Below, in pieces: positions 49,995-60,383 of a stretch of 64,000 nt of DNA (positions are counted from its first letter, which is position 1; the number at the start of each line of letters is the position of its first letter). The DNA comes from DASXTK01 sp050744325 (lineage in GTDB: Bacteria > Actinomycetota > Acidimicrobiia > Acidimicrobiales > VFJN01). The translations under genes were made by a program, and so were the position numbers. A model generated the notes under the pieces. The model worked only from the letters and a program-made list of their open reading frames with translations, searched no databases and was not told the DNA's origin. The stretch covers positions 1 through 64,000 of the forward strand of contig JBOGHK010000027.1 of assembly GCA_050744325.1 (NCBI GenBank), read 5' to 3'.

Positions 49995-51541
49995 CATGAT
50001 GGGTGTTCCGCGTCGAGTTGCTCGCGCAGCGCGAATCGCCGGATCTTGCCGGTGGGCGTCTTGGGAAGCTCGTCGACGACCACCACGCGACGCGGCCGTT
50101 TGAACGCGGCCATCCGGTCGCGGCAGTGCGCGTCGACGGCCACGGGATCGATGCTGTGACCGGCCCGGGGGACGAGGAAGGCCACGGTGATCTCGAGCCC
50201 GTGCGGATCGCGGCCTCCGACGACCGCGGCTTCGAGGACGTCGGGGTGCTCGACCAGCACGCCTTCGACCTCGGCAGGCGACACCCAGATGCCTCCGGCC
50301 TTGATCATGTCGTTGTTCCGCCCGAGGAACGTCCAGAAGCCGGCCACCGAGCGGCGGTACACGTCGCCGGTCGCCAGCCACTCGCCCTGGAACGCTGCCC
50401 TGGTGGCGGCGTCACGGCACCAGTAGCCGGTGGCGAGCGACGGCCCCCGCACCTGCAGGTAGCCGGGTGTGTCCGCGACGGCGACCTCCTGCCCGGCATC
50501 GTCGACGAGCCGTGCCTCGTAGCCGGGGACCGGCAGGCCGCTGGTGCCCGGCTGCTCGGCGCCCTTGGTGTTGGACAGGAAGATGTGCAGCGCCTCGGTC
50601 GTCCCGATCCCGTCGAGCACCGGGTGCCCGAACCGGCCCTGGAACCGGCGGTGGAGGTCGGCAGGGAGGGCCTCGCCGGCCGTGACGGTGCAGCGGACCG
50701 ACGCGAACGCATCGTCGGGAGGATCGGCGTCGAGCAGCGCGGCGACGAACCCGGGGCTGGCGAAGAACAAGGTGGGCAGCTCGGCTCGGACCAGGGCGAG
50801 CACCTCGCCGGGCGTCGGTCGCCGCGGGTTGAGCACCGCGCTCGCACCCACCGAGAGCGGGAACGTGAGGGAGTTGCCGAGCCCGTACGCGAAGAACAGC
50901 TTCGCGACCGACAGGCAGCGATCGTCGGGCTGGATCGCCAGGACCGACCGGGCGTAGGTGTCGGCGGTGGCCTGCAGGCTCGCGTGTCGGTGCATGACGC
51001 CCTTGGGCTGGCCGGTCGTGCCCGAGCTGTAGAGCCAGAAGCCCGGCGAGTCGGGACCGGTCGCCGCCACGGGTGCCTCGGTGCGATCGTCCAGCTCTGA
51101 CCAGCCGTGCACGGCGAGGGTGCCGGAGGCCACCGGCTCGCCGATCACCACGGCGTGGCGCAGTTCGGTCGACGTCGCTGCGATGGCGGCGAGGTGACCG
51201 GCGTAGCCAGCCGAGACCACGACCGTCCCGGCCCCGGCGTCACCGACGATGGCCGCAAGCTCGTCGGCGGTCAGCATCGTCGAAAGGGGCACCGGGACCG
51301 CGCCCGACCGCAGGCAGCCGAGGAACCAGGCGGGGAGGGCGAGCTCGTCGTCGAGCACCAGGGCAACCCGCTCACCTCGGCGGGCGTCGAGCTGGCGCAG
51401 GGCGTTCTGGACACGCCACGCCTCGCCCCGCAGGTCGTCGTAGCTGACCGTGCGCCCGTCGACCCGATAGGCCGTCCGGCTGCCTCGGCCGGCGTCTAGC
51501 TGGCGGTCGAGCAGCCAGGCGGCGGCGTTGTACCGATCCAT
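49994..51541 (-). CDS. Benzoate-CoA ligase family protein
   Basis: A 515-residue acyl-adenylating enzyme. The P-loop LYSSGTTGQPKGVMHRH, GIGTTEALHIFLSN, the hinge GRNNDMIKAGGIWVSPAEVE and the C-terminal lysine motif PKTPTGKIRR are all intact. IGTTE-LHIFLSN is typical of benzoate/4-hydroxybenzoate-CoA ligases. It activates benzoate with ATP and CoA. It follows boxB by 42 bases, so the three genes form a box-pathway operon. A closely related 4-hydroxybenzoate or substituted benzoate specificity cannot be excluded. Confidence 0.88.
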   Translation of the reverse strand: MDRYNAAAWLLDRQLDAGRGSRTAYRVDGRTVSYDDLRGEAWRVQNALRQLDARRGERVALVLDDELALPAWFLGCLRSGAVPVPLSTMLTADELAAIVGDAGAGTVVVSAGYAGHLAAIAATSTELRHAVVIGEPVASGTLAVHGWSELDDRTEAPVAATGPDSPGFWLYSSGTTGQPKGVMHRHASLQATADTYARSVLAIQPDDRCLSVAKLFFAYGLGNSLTFPLSVGASAVLNPRRPTPGEVLALVRAELPTLFFASPGFVAALLDADPPDDAFASVRCTVTAGEALPADLHRRFQGRFGHPVLDGIGTTEALHIFLSNTKGAEQPGTSGLPVPGYEARLVDDAGQEVAVADTPGYLQVRGPSLATGYWCRDAATRAAFQGEWLATGDVYRRSVAGFWTFLGRNNDMIKAGGIWVSPAEVEGVLVEHPDVLEAAVVGGRDPHGLEITVAFLVPRAGHSIDPVAVDAHCRDRMAAFKRPRRVVVVDELPKTPTGKIRRFALREQLDAEHPS

Positions 51542-51583
51542 GGGATCCCCCTCTCCGACTCTCGAAAATTGCGGCCAGCGTCC

Positions 51584-52993
<1,410 letters not shown>

Positions 52994-53012
52994 CTCGTCC
53001 TCCGATGCTTCC

Positions 53013-54677
53013 TCAGGTGCGTTCCCGGTCGTAGGACGGCCGCGAGCCGGTGCCGTAGCGGCGCAGCGCTCCCTCGGGCCCGACGGCGTTCGGGCGCTGG
53101 AAGATCCAGTTCTGCCACGCGGAGAGACGCCCGAAGATCTTGGTCTCCATGGTCTCCGGACCGGCGAAGCGGAGGTTGGCCTCCATGCCGGTGAGGGCGT
53201 CCGGAGAGAAGCTGGCGCGCTCCTCGAGCGCGAGCCGCACCTCGTCGTCCCAGTCGATGTCGTCGGGCGCGGCCGTGACCAGACCGGCCTCCATCGCCTC
53301 CGCGGCGAGCAGGTCCTTGCCGAGCCGGGCGCGGGCCGCGGCCAGGCCCGCCCCGTCGCCCCAGAACCGGGTCGCGAGGCGGCTCAGGCCGTTGGACATC
53401 GGGAACCAGTCGTCGTTCGCGGGCGTCAGCCGGAGCTGCGCCGCCGGCTGGTCGCGTTCGGGGTGAGGGCCGTCGAGCATCAGCGAGCGGTCGGCGGCCA
53501 GGGCGAGCTCGGCGAGGACGCCGCCGAAGCAGCTGCCGGGCTCGATCAGGGCCACCAGGCTGCGAGCGGAGAGATCGAGGCGCTTGAGCGTGCGGGCCCA
53601 GTACCAGCGGACCTCGCGCACCAACCAGTGGTCGGGCCAGGTGGCGAGCAGCTCCTGTGCCGCGAGGACCCGGCCCGGTTCGCCCTCGGTGCGAAGGACC
53701 CACGTGCCGATCTCCGGCTCGTCGAAGCGCAGCCGCAGGATGGCGTCGTCGAGCTGGCGCACCGCGGCGACCAGCCAGGCCGTCGCGCCCACCGCCAACA
53801 TCTCCTCCGGGTGGGACGGCTCGGGCCCGGTCGGCGCGTGGACGACGACGTCGGCGACACCCAGCCCTCGATCGATCTCGACCGTGACCACGTCGTAGCG
53901 CAGCCCGTCGTCGTGGCGGTCGATCACCAGCGGCGTGAGCGGGAGCCCGGGACCTCGATCCGGACGGTCCGATCCGGCGGCGCGTGCGATAGCACGCTCC
54001 CGTACGGCGTCGTCGAAGCGGCTGCGCAGGACGACGGCGTCGACCAGGCCCCACTCCATCGCCTGGCGACCCTTGATCCCTTCGGCACGGGTGGCGAACA
54101 CGTCGGCCCGGTCGCGGCGGACATGGCGCTTGTCGACCACCCGGGTCAGCCCGCCGGTGCCCGGGAGCACGGCCAGCAACGGCACCTCGGGCAACGAGAC
54201 CGCCGAAGCCCGGTCGTCGACCAGCAGGATCTCGTCACACGCGAGCGCCAGCTCGTAGCCTCCGCCCGCGGCCGTGCCGTTGAGCGCCGCGATCCAGGTC
54301 TGGCCCGAGTGGGCGGTGGCGTCCTCGATGGCGTTGCGGGTCTCGTTGGTGAACCTGCAGAAGTTCACCTTGTGGCCATGGGTCGAGCCGGCGAGCATCT
54401 GGATGTTGGCCCCGGCGCAGAACACCTTGTCCAGGCCACCGGTGACGACCACCGCCTTGACCTCGGGATGCTCGAAGCGCAGCCGCTGGCTGGCGTCGTG
54501 CAGCTCGACGTCGACGGCCAGGTCGTAGCTGTTGAGCTTGAGCTCGTAGTCGTCGCGCAGGCCGGCGTCCGGCGTCACCCGCATGGTCAGCGTCGCGACC
54601 GGCCCGTCGACGGCGAGGTGCCAGTGCCGGTAGGAGGAGGGGTCGGTCCGGAACTCCACCGTCGGGCCTCTGCTCAC
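53013..54677 (-). CDS. boxC: 2,3-epoxybenzoyl-CoA dihydrolase
   Basis: A 554-residue crotonase-superfamily enzyme of BoxC type. The oxyanion-hole region KVFCAGANIQMLAGSTHGHK and AALNGTAAGGGYELALACDE are clear near residues 85-150; a second degenerate crotonase-like half follows. It opens the epoxide ring hydrolytically, releasing formate. It is the first gene of the box operon, and a tandem operator lies about 70 bases upstream in the region shared with the divergent PrpF-type gene. Confidence 0.92.
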   Translation of the reverse strand: MSRGPTVEFRTDPSSYRHWHLAVDGPVATLTMRVTPDAGLRDDYELKLNSYDLAVDVELHDASQRLRFEHPEVKAVVVTGGLDKVFCAGANIQMLAGSTHGHKVNFCRFTNETRNAIEDATAHSGQTWIAALNGTAAGGGYELALACDEILLVDDRASAVSLPEVPLLAVLPGTGGLTRVVDKRHVRRDRADVFATRAEGIKGRQAMEWGLVDAVVLRSRFDDAVRERAIARAAGSDRPDRGPGLPLTPLVIDRHDDGLRYDVVTVEIDRGLGVADVVVHAPTGPEPSHPEEMLAVGATAWLVAAVRQLDDAILRLRFDEPEIGTWVLRTEGEPGRVLAAQELLATWPDHWLVREVRWYWARTLKRLDLSARSLVALIEPGSCFGGVLAELALAADRSLMLDGPHPERDQPAAQLRLTPANDDWFPMSNGLSRLATRFWGDGAGLAAARARLGKDLLAAEAMEAGLVTAAPDDIDWDDEVRLALEERASFSPDALTGMEANLRFAGPETMETKIFGRLSAWQNWIFQRPNAVGPEGALRRYGTGSRPSYDRERT

Positions 54678-54744
54678 GTCGGGTCCTCCCCTCGTGGACC
54701 TCGGGTGCCGTGGGCCCCGAGGCTAGTGCTCCCGCCCGCGCTCC

Positions 54745-54768
54745 ATTGTCGACAATCCTGTGGACACA
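54745..54768. promoter_or_regulatory. Tandem GntR-type operator between boxC and the lig isomerase gene
   Basis: The perfect palindrome ATTGTCGACAAT (54745-54756) is followed directly by CCTGTGGACACA (54757-54768). It lies 68 bases before boxC and 16 bases before GTG 54784 of the divergent gene, so it can control both the box and the lig branch. Confidence 0.7.
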
Positions 54769-54783
54769 CGGCACACTGGCGCC

Positions 54784-55920
54784 GTGGTGGCGAACGCTCG
54801 CGTTGGGGAGGGCGGAGGCATCCGCTGCATGGTGATGCGCGGCGGCACTTCCAAGGGCCTGTACTTCGTGGCCGACGACCTTCCGGACGATCCGTCGGCT
54901 CGCGATGATCTGCTGTTGCGGGTCATGGGGTCGCCCGACGCCCGCCAGATCGACGGCCTGGGCGGTGCCCATCCGCTGACCAGCAAGGTCGCCGTGGTGT
55001 CCCGCTCGGCGGTCGAGGGTGTCGACGTCGACTACCACTTCCTCCAGGTGGTGGTCGACCAGGCGGTGGTCACCGACCGCCAGAACTGCGGCAACCTCCT
55101 GGCCGGGGTGGCGCCGTTCGCCTACGAGCGCGGGCTGCTCGACCCGCCAGCGTCGGCTGACGACGACGCCACGGTGCGCATCCGGTTGGTCAACACCGGC
55201 GGGGTCGCGACCGCGACCGTCCCGATGCGCGACGGGCGGCCGCGCTACGACGGCGGCGCGGCGATCTCCGGTGTTCCCGGCACCGCGGCGCCGATCCGTC
55301 TGGACTTCGAGGACGTCGCGGGCTCGTCGTCCGGGGCGTTGCTGCCGACGGGCAACCTGGTCGACAAGGTCGCCGGGATCGAGGCGACCCTGGTGGACAA
55401 CGGGATGCCGGTCGTGGTGATGCGCGCCCGCGACCTCGGCGTGACCGGCTACGAGCCCTGTGTCGAGCTCGAGGGGAACGGGCCGCTACGAGCGGTCCTG
55501 GAGGAGGTGCGGTTGGCTGCCGGCCGGCTCATGAACCTCGGTGACGTCACGGCGATGACCGTGCCCAAGCTGACGCTGGTCGCTGCCCCCCAGGGCGAGG
55601 GCTCGGTGTGCAGCCGGACGTTCATCCCGCACCGCTGCCACGACGCGATCGGCGTGTTGGGCGCCGTGAGCGTGGCGACGGCGGCGCTGCTCCCGGACGG
55701 CCCGGCGGCCGAGGTCGCGGTGCTGCACCGGGACGGATCCCGGCCCGGGTCCGTCGTGGTGGTCGAGCACCCGACCGGCACGTTCGAGGCCGCCGTCGAC
55801 CTGTCGTTCCCCGAGAGCACCGGTGGCATCCCCGTGGTCGAGCGCGCGGGGATCATCCGCACGGCCCGCAAGCTGATGGACGGCGTCGTCTTCCCCCGAG
55901 GCGATGGTGCCCGCGAATGA
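54784..55920 (+). CDS. ligU: 4-oxalomesaconate tautomerase/isomerase (PrpF family)
   Basis: About 378 residues of the PrpF (diaminopimelate-epimerase-fold) family. Family hallmarks are IRCMVMRGGTSKGLYF at the start, QIDGLGGAHPLTSKVAVV, the CGN motif DRQNCGNLLAGV and TGNLVDKV. In the protocatechuate 4,5-cleavage pathway, LigU/GalD isomerises 4-oxalomesaconate before hydration. Neighbouring ligI, ligJ and ligK support this role over methylaconitate isomerase. GTG 54784 (or 54787) is favoured; the GTG at 54760 lies within the operator. Confidence 0.82.
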   Translation: MVANARVGEGGGIRCMVMRGGTSKGLYFVADDLPDDPSARDDLLLRVMGSPDARQIDGLGGAHPLTSKVAVVSRSAVEGVDVDYHFLQVVVDQAVVTDRQNCGNLLAGVAPFAYERGLLDPPASADDDATVRIRLVNTGGVATATVPMRDGRPRYDGGAAISGVPGTAAPIRLDFEDVAGSSSGALLPTGNLVDKVAGIEATLVDNGMPVVVMRARDLGVTGYEPCVELEGNGPLRAVLEEVRLAAGRLMNLGDVTAMTVPKLTLVAAPQGEGSVCSRTFIPHRCHDAIGVLGAVSVATAALLPDGPAAEVAVLHRDGSRPGSVVVVEHPTGTFEAAVDLSFPESTGGIPVVERAGIIRTARKLMDGVVFPRGDGARE

Positions 55921-55974
55921 GAGCCTGACATCAGGCTCGTCGACGTGGGCCGCATTGCCTCGAGTTGGAGCGTG

Positions 55975-56853
55975 ATGGGCACCGAGCGCACGATCCCGCC
56001 CCCGCACCCGGATCCCCACCCGCCGCGGGCGTTCACGCCTCCGGCCGGGGCGTGCGACGCCCACTGCCACATCTTCGGGCCGGCGGCGCGGTTCCCGTTC
56101 TCGCCGGACCGCAGCTACACGCCACCGGACGCCGGGATCGACGACTTCGAGCGGCTCCAGAGCCGTCTCGGGTTGTCGCGGGCGGTGTTCGTACAGGCCA
56201 GCTGCCACGGGACCGACAACACCGCGATGCTCGACGCGCTGCGGCGTGGCGTCGGCCGCTACGCCGGGGTCGCCATGGTGGACGAACAGGTCACCGACGC
56301 CCAGCTCGCCGACCTCCACGAGGCGGGCGTCCGGGGAACCCGGTTCAACTTCGTCGCCCACCTGGGCGGTGCCCCGGACCCGGGCGCCTTCTGGCGGGTC
56401 GTGGACCGGGTGGCGCCGCTGGGTTGGCACGTCGTGCTCCACTTCGATGCCCAGGACCTACCGACCTATGCGGCGTTGCTGGCCCGGATGCCGTGCCCGT
56501 ACGTGATCGACCACATGGCGCGGGTGGATGCCACCGCCGGCCTCGACCAGGAGCCGTTCGCCGCCCTGCTGCACTTACTGGATGACCAGCGCTGCTGGGT
56601 CAAGGTCTCGGGTGCTGAGCGGCTCACCGCCGAGGGGCCGGCCCCGTACCACGACGTCGTCCCGTTCGCGCAGGCTCTGATCGCCGCGGCGCCCGACCGG
56701 ATCCTGTGGGGCACGGACTGGCCGCACCCCAACGTCCGCCACATGCCCGACGACGGCGACCTGGTGGACCTCCTTGCGCTCTACGCCCCCGACGAACCAA
56801 CCCGCACCCAAATCCTGGTCACCAACCCCACCCACCTCTACGACTTCCACTGA
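55975..56853 (+). CDS. ligI: 2-pyrone-4,6-dicarboxylate hydrolase
   Basis: A 292-residue amidohydrolase-superfamily enzyme starting at ATG 55975. It has the LigI landmarks: GACDAHCHIFGPAARFPF, RGTRFNFVAHLGGAPD, VVLHFDAQDLP, YVIDHMARVD, CWVKVSGAERL and ILWGTDWPHPN with the catalytic Asp. It hydrolyses the pyrone ring to 4-oxalomesaconate. It follows the PrpF-type gene by 54 bases, so the two consecutive steps are cotranscribed. Confidence 0.9.
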   Translation: MGTERTIPPPHPDPHPPRAFTPPAGACDAHCHIFGPAARFPFSPDRSYTPPDAGIDDFERLQSRLGLSRAVFVQASCHGTDNTAMLDALRRGVGRYAGVAMVDEQVTDAQLADLHEAGVRGTRFNFVAHLGGAPDPGAFWRVVDRVAPLGWHVVLHFDAQDLPTYAALLARMPCPYVIDHMARVDATAGLDQEPFAALLHLLDDQRCWVKVSGAERLTAEGPAPYHDVVPFAQALIAAAPDRILWGTDWPHPNVRHMPDDGDLVDLLALYAPDEPTRTQILVTNPTHLYDFH

Positions 56854-56861
56854 CCACCCCA

Positions 56862-56878
56862 CCCGCCCAGCCGGCGGG
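56862..56878. terminator. Short hairpin between converging ligI and MetE-like genes
   Basis: CCCGCC (56862-56867) and GGCGGG (56873-56878) pair around CAGCC, ten bases after the ligI stop and ten before the convergent stop. Confidence 0.5.
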
Positions 56879-56888
56879 GCGAACACGC

Positions 56889-58007
56889 TCAGCCCCAAAC
56901 GTCGCCCGCCACCTCGACGATGAGACGCAACTTCGCCACCTGGTCGTCGTAGGTCAGCTGGTTGCCCTCGACCGTGGACGAGAAGCCACATTGCGGCGAC
57001 AGGCACAGCTGGTCGAGCGGCACGTAGCGAGCGGCCTCGTCGATGCGCCGCTTCAACGTGTCCTTGCTCTCGAGCTCGGGTCGCTTGCTCGTGACCAGGC
57101 CCAGCACGACCTGCTTGGCCGGGGGCACGAACCGGAGGGGCTCGAAGCTGCCCGAGCGCTCGTCGTCGTACTCCAGGAAGAAGCCGTCGACGGCCAACTC
57201 GCCGAACAAGGCCTCGGCGACGTAGTCGTAGCCGCCGGCCGCGGCCCACGACGAGCGGAAGTTGCCCCGGCAGAGGTGGGTGGTGACCGTCAAGCCGTCG
57301 GGCCGCCCGGCCAGCGCGGCGTTGATCTGCTCGATGTAGCGGATGTGCTGGTGCTCGGCGTCGTCGCCCCGCTCGGTCAGGATGGCCCGCTGCCGAGGGT
57401 CGTTGAGGTAGGCGAGGCTGGTGTCGTCGAACTGCAGGTAGGTGCAGCCCAGCTGGGCCACCGCGGCGACCTGCTCGGCGTAGGCGGCACTGAGGTCCTC
57501 CCAGAACGCCTCGATGTCCGGGTAGACCTCGGGGTCGAGCGCCGCGGGGCCGCCCCGGTAGTGCACCATGCTCGGCGACGGGATCGTCAGCTTGGGCGTC
57601 GTCGTGGTGGTCAGCCCCGCGAGGTAGCTGAAGTCGTCACCGAAGATCGTGCTGGGGAGCGTGATCTTCTCGTCGACCACCAGTGCCGGCGTCTGCCACG
57701 ACAGCTCGCCCTGCTCGTTGTGGAACTCGACCTTGATCCTGTCGTCGCCCGGGCGCACGCCACCGAGCGAGTAGATGAAGTCCATGTGCCAGGTGGTGCG
57801 GCGGAACTCGCCGTCGGTCGCGGTCTGCAGGCCGACGGCTTCCTGCATGGCGACGACGTCGCGGATGGCCTGGTCCTCGACGGCGCGCTTGGCCGCGGCG
57901 TCGATCCGCCCCGCGGCGAAGTCGTCGCGGGCCTGCCGCACCGCAGGCGGTCGCAGCAGGCTGCCCACGTGGTCGGCTCGGAACGGGGGAACGGTTCGAC
58001 GGGACAT
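56889..58007 (-). CDS. MetE C-terminal-like (YxjG/YxjH-type) methyltransferase
   Basis: A 372-residue protein of the cobalamin-independent methionine-synthase C-terminal family. Visible features are RADHVGSLLRP, TDGEFRRTTWHMDF, YLQFDDTSLAYL, THLCRGNF (zinc ligands His and Cys) and the final LSPQCGFSST with the second Cys ligand. It transfers methyl groups involving a folate and a thiol. Being in the pobA-ligC operon, it might handle methyl groups from methoxylated aromatic acids such as vanillate, a link I infer only from position. Confidence 0.85.
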   Translation of the reverse strand: MSRRTVPPFRADHVGSLLRPPAVRQARDDFAAGRIDAAAKRAVEDQAIRDVVAMQEAVGLQTATDGEFRRTTWHMDFIYSLGGVRPGDDRIKVEFHNEQGELSWQTPALVVDEKITLPSTIFGDDFSYLAGLTTTTTPKLTIPSPSMVHYRGGPAALDPEVYPDIEAFWEDLSAAYAEQVAAVAQLGCTYLQFDDTSLAYLNDPRQRAILTERGDDAEHQHIRYIEQINAALAGRPDGLTVTTHLCRGNFRSSWAAAGGYDYVAEALFGELAVDGFFLEYDDERSGSFEPLRFVPPAKQVVLGLVTSKRPELESKDTLKRRIDEAARYVPLDQLCLSPQCGFSSTVEGNQLTYDDQVAKLRLIVEVAGDVWG

Positions 58008-58025
58008 GCGTCTCTCCTTCTCAAC

Positions 58026-59204
58026 TCAGAACGGCAGGCCGACGTAGTTCTCCGCGAGGGCATGCTGGGCCGCTCCGGAGCTGGCGAGGTAGTCGAGCTC
58101 GGCTTCCTGGATCCGGTAGCCGAACGGGCCGTTATCCGGGAACCGGTGCATCAGGGTGGTCATCCACCACGAGAATCGAACGGCCTTCCACACCCGGGAC
58201 AGGGCACGGGCGGAGTACTCGTCGATCCCGGTCGTCGTGCCCGTGGCGATGGCGTCCACCAGCGCCGAGGCCAGGTAGTGGACGTCGGACACCGCGAGGT
58301 TGAGGCCCTTCGCCCCCGTCGGCGGCACGACGTGGCCGGCGTCGCCGGCGAGGAACAGGCGACCGTAGCGGAGTGGCTCGGCGACGAAGCTGCGCAGGGG
58401 AGTGATCGACTTCTCGATCGACGGACCGGTCACGAGCCCGGCCGCGGCGTGGGGGAGGCGGGGTCGCAGCTCGTCCCAGAACCTCTCGTCGGGCCAGGCG
58501 TCGACGTCGTCGTCGAGGCCGCATTGCACGTAGTACCGGCTGAGCTGGGAGTGGCGCATCGAGCACAGCGCGAACCCCCGCTCGCTGTGGCAGTAGATCA
58601 GCTCGGTGTCGACCGGCGGCGTCTCGGACAGGATCCCCAGCCAGCCGAACGGATACACGCGCTCGTAGGTGCGCAGGATCGAGGCGGGCACGACAGTTCG
58701 GCTTACGCCGTGGAAGCCGTCGCAGCCGGCGACGTAGTCGCAGTCGATGCGGCGGGTCACCCCCTGTGCCACGTAGGTGACGCTCGGGGCGTCGCTGTCG
58801 ACCGCCCACGGCCGCACCTCGGCGGCCTCCTCGACGACGGTCACCCCGGCGGCGTCCAGCGCGGCGTACAGGTCCTTGGTCACCTCGGTCTGGCCGTAGA
58901 CCATGATGCTCTTGCCGGTCAGCCCCTTGAAGTCGATGCGCAGGTGGTGGCCACCGAAGCTCAGGCCGACGCCGTCGTGGACGAACCCCTCCCGGTCCAT
59001 GCGCTCGCTCACGTCGGCCGCGCGCAACGTCTCCACCGTGCCCCACTCCAGCACCCCGGCACGGACGCGACCCAGGACGTGCTCACGGCTCTGCCGTTCG
59101 AGGATCACCGACTCGATGCCCGCGAGCTGGAGGAGGCGGGCCAGCAGCAACCCCGCGGGACCGCCCCCGACGATCACCACGGGAACCCGGGTCGGGACCG
59201 TCAT
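58026..59204 (-). CDS. pobA: 4-hydroxybenzoate 3-monooxygenase
   Basis: A 392-residue flavoprotein monooxygenase, the normal PobA length. FAD motifs are VVIVGGGPAGLLLARLLQ (10-27), the second site YVAGCDGFHGVSR and LFLAGDAGHVVPPTGAKGLN. PobA-specific stretches RVRAGVLEWGTVETLR and FGWLGILSETPP are present. It converts 4-hydroxybenzoate to protocatechuate using NAD(P)H and O2. It lies ten bases after ligC and 18 before the MetE-like gene. Confidence 0.93.
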   Translation of the reverse strand: MTVPTRVPVVIVGGGPAGLLLARLLQLAGIESVILERQSREHVLGRVRAGVLEWGTVETLRAADVSERMDREGFVHDGVGLSFGGHHLRIDFKGLTGKSIMVYGQTEVTKDLYAALDAAGVTVVEEAAEVRPWAVDSDAPSVTYVAQGVTRRIDCDYVAGCDGFHGVSRTVVPASILRTYERVYPFGWLGILSETPPVDTELIYCHSERGFALCSMRHSQLSRYYVQCGLDDDVDAWPDERFWDELRPRLPHAAAGLVTGPSIEKSITPLRSFVAEPLRYGRLFLAGDAGHVVPPTGAKGLNLAVSDVHYLASALVDAIATGTTTGIDEYSARALSRVWKAVRFSWWMTTLMHRFPDNGPFGYRIQEAELDYLASSGAAQHALAENYVGLPF

Positions 59205-59214
59205 GGCAGCGTCG

Positions 59215-60162
59215 TCACGGCCGCGACAACGTCCGCTCGACGCGGTCGAGGGTCTGCATCGCCGGCAGGCACTGGGCGACGCTGGCGTTGGGCTCGCGGC
59301 CTTCGTCGATGGCGGCGAAGAACTCGCGGTTCTGCAGCTCGTAGCCGTCGAGCGACGGGAAGGCGCCGGCGAGGTCGACCGGCTTGTCGTAACCGTCGAC
59401 CAGGTCGTCGTAGCGGGCGACGTAGGTGCCGGTGTCGCCGATGTAGCGGAAGAAGCTGCCGAACGGGCCGTCGTTGTTGAACGACAGCGCGAGTGTGCAC
59501 AGCGCTCCGGACGGCGCTTGGAGCGCGATGGTCATGTCCATCGCGATGCCCAGCTCGGGGTGAGGGGGGCCCTGTTGCGCCGCGACCCGGTGCGCGGTCG
59601 CACCCGTCTGGTACTGGAACAGGTCGACGGTGTGGCAGGCGTGATGCCACAGCAGGTGGTCGGTCCAGCTGCGAGGCTGGCCGAGCGCGTTGCGGTTCTC
59701 ACGGCGGAGGAAGAACGTCTGGACCACCAGGTGTTGCAGGGTCAGCTCGCCGCTGACGATGCGCTGGTGGACCCACTGGTGGCTGGGGTTGAACCGCCGG
59801 GTGTGGCACACCATGGCGGTCATCCCGGTGCGCTGTTGCGCTGCGACCACCGCCTTGGCGTCGGCCACGCTGTCCGCCATCGGGATCTCGACCAGCACGT
59901 GCTTGCCGGCCTCCATCGCCTGGACGGTCTGCACCGCGTGGAGCCGGGTCGGAGTGGTGAGGATCGCGGCCTCGACGCCGGGCTGGGCCAGTGATTCGGC
60001 CAGGTCGAGCGTGTGGTGGCCGATCCCGTGCTCTGCGGCGAACTCGGCCGTGGACCTGGCTTCCCGGCCGGTCACGCTGACCACCTGGTGGCCGCCGATG
60101 GCCTGGAGGGCGTCGACATGCTTGCGGGCTGTGGCGCCGATTCCGGCGAGGACGACCTTCAT
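59215..60162 (-). CDS. ligC: 4-carboxy-2-hydroxymuconate-6-semialdehyde dehydrogenase
   Basis: A 315-residue Gfo/Idh/MocA-type NAD(P) enzyme, the length of LigC. The Rossmann start KVVLAGIGATARKHVDALQ, VEIPMADSVADAK (instead of the common EKP), CHTRRFNPSHQW, QTFFLRRENRNALGQPRSWTD split over two stretches, and LLWHHACHTVDLFQYQTG agree with LigC. It oxidises the ring-cleavage hemiacetal to 2-pyrone-4,6-dicarboxylate. First gene of the ligC-pobA-MetE-like operon; an operator lies 30 bases upstream. Confidence 0.88.
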   Translation of the reverse strand: MKVVLAGIGATARKHVDALQAIGGHQVVSVTGREARSTAEFAAEHGIGHHTLDLAESLAQPGVEAAILTTPTRLHAVQTVQAMEAGKHVLVEIPMADSVADAKAVVAAQQRTGMTAMVCHTRRFNPSHQWVHQRIVSGELTLQHLVVQTFFLRRENRNALGQPRSWTDHLLWHHACHTVDLFQYQTGATAHRVAAQQGPPHPELGIAMDMTIALQAPSGALCTLALSFNNDGPFGSFFRYIGDTGTYVARYDDLVDGYDKPVDLAGAFPSLDGYELQNREFFAAIDEGREPNASVAQCLPAMQTLDRVERTLSRP

Positions 60163-60191
60163 CTGCGGCTGCTTCCCCCTCCGATCCGCGT

Positions 60192-60215
60192 ATTGTGAAC
60201 AGTAGTGTCAACGAT
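60192..60215. promoter_or_regulatory. Tandem GntR-type operator between ligC and gntR
   Basis: ATTGTGAACAGT (60192-60203) is followed directly by AGTGTCAACGAT (60204-60215). Both are degenerate copies of ATTGTnnACAAT. The site lies 30 bases before ligC and upstream of the regulator gene, suggesting operon control and autoregulation. The remaining 170 bases to the regulator show nothing else. Confidence 0.6.
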
Positions 60216-60383
60216 CTTGTCGATCGATACCGATTCAGGCCCTAGTCGATTCAGCCTCGTGCGCTTTGGTGGCTTCGAGTCCGAACCTGTATCGATCGCC
60301 GACGTTCGGGGCCGGGATCGCCATCGGGTGCTCCGGCGCCGGTCCCTCGGTTCACCTGGTCGAGCTGCCAGACTGGCGCCGTA

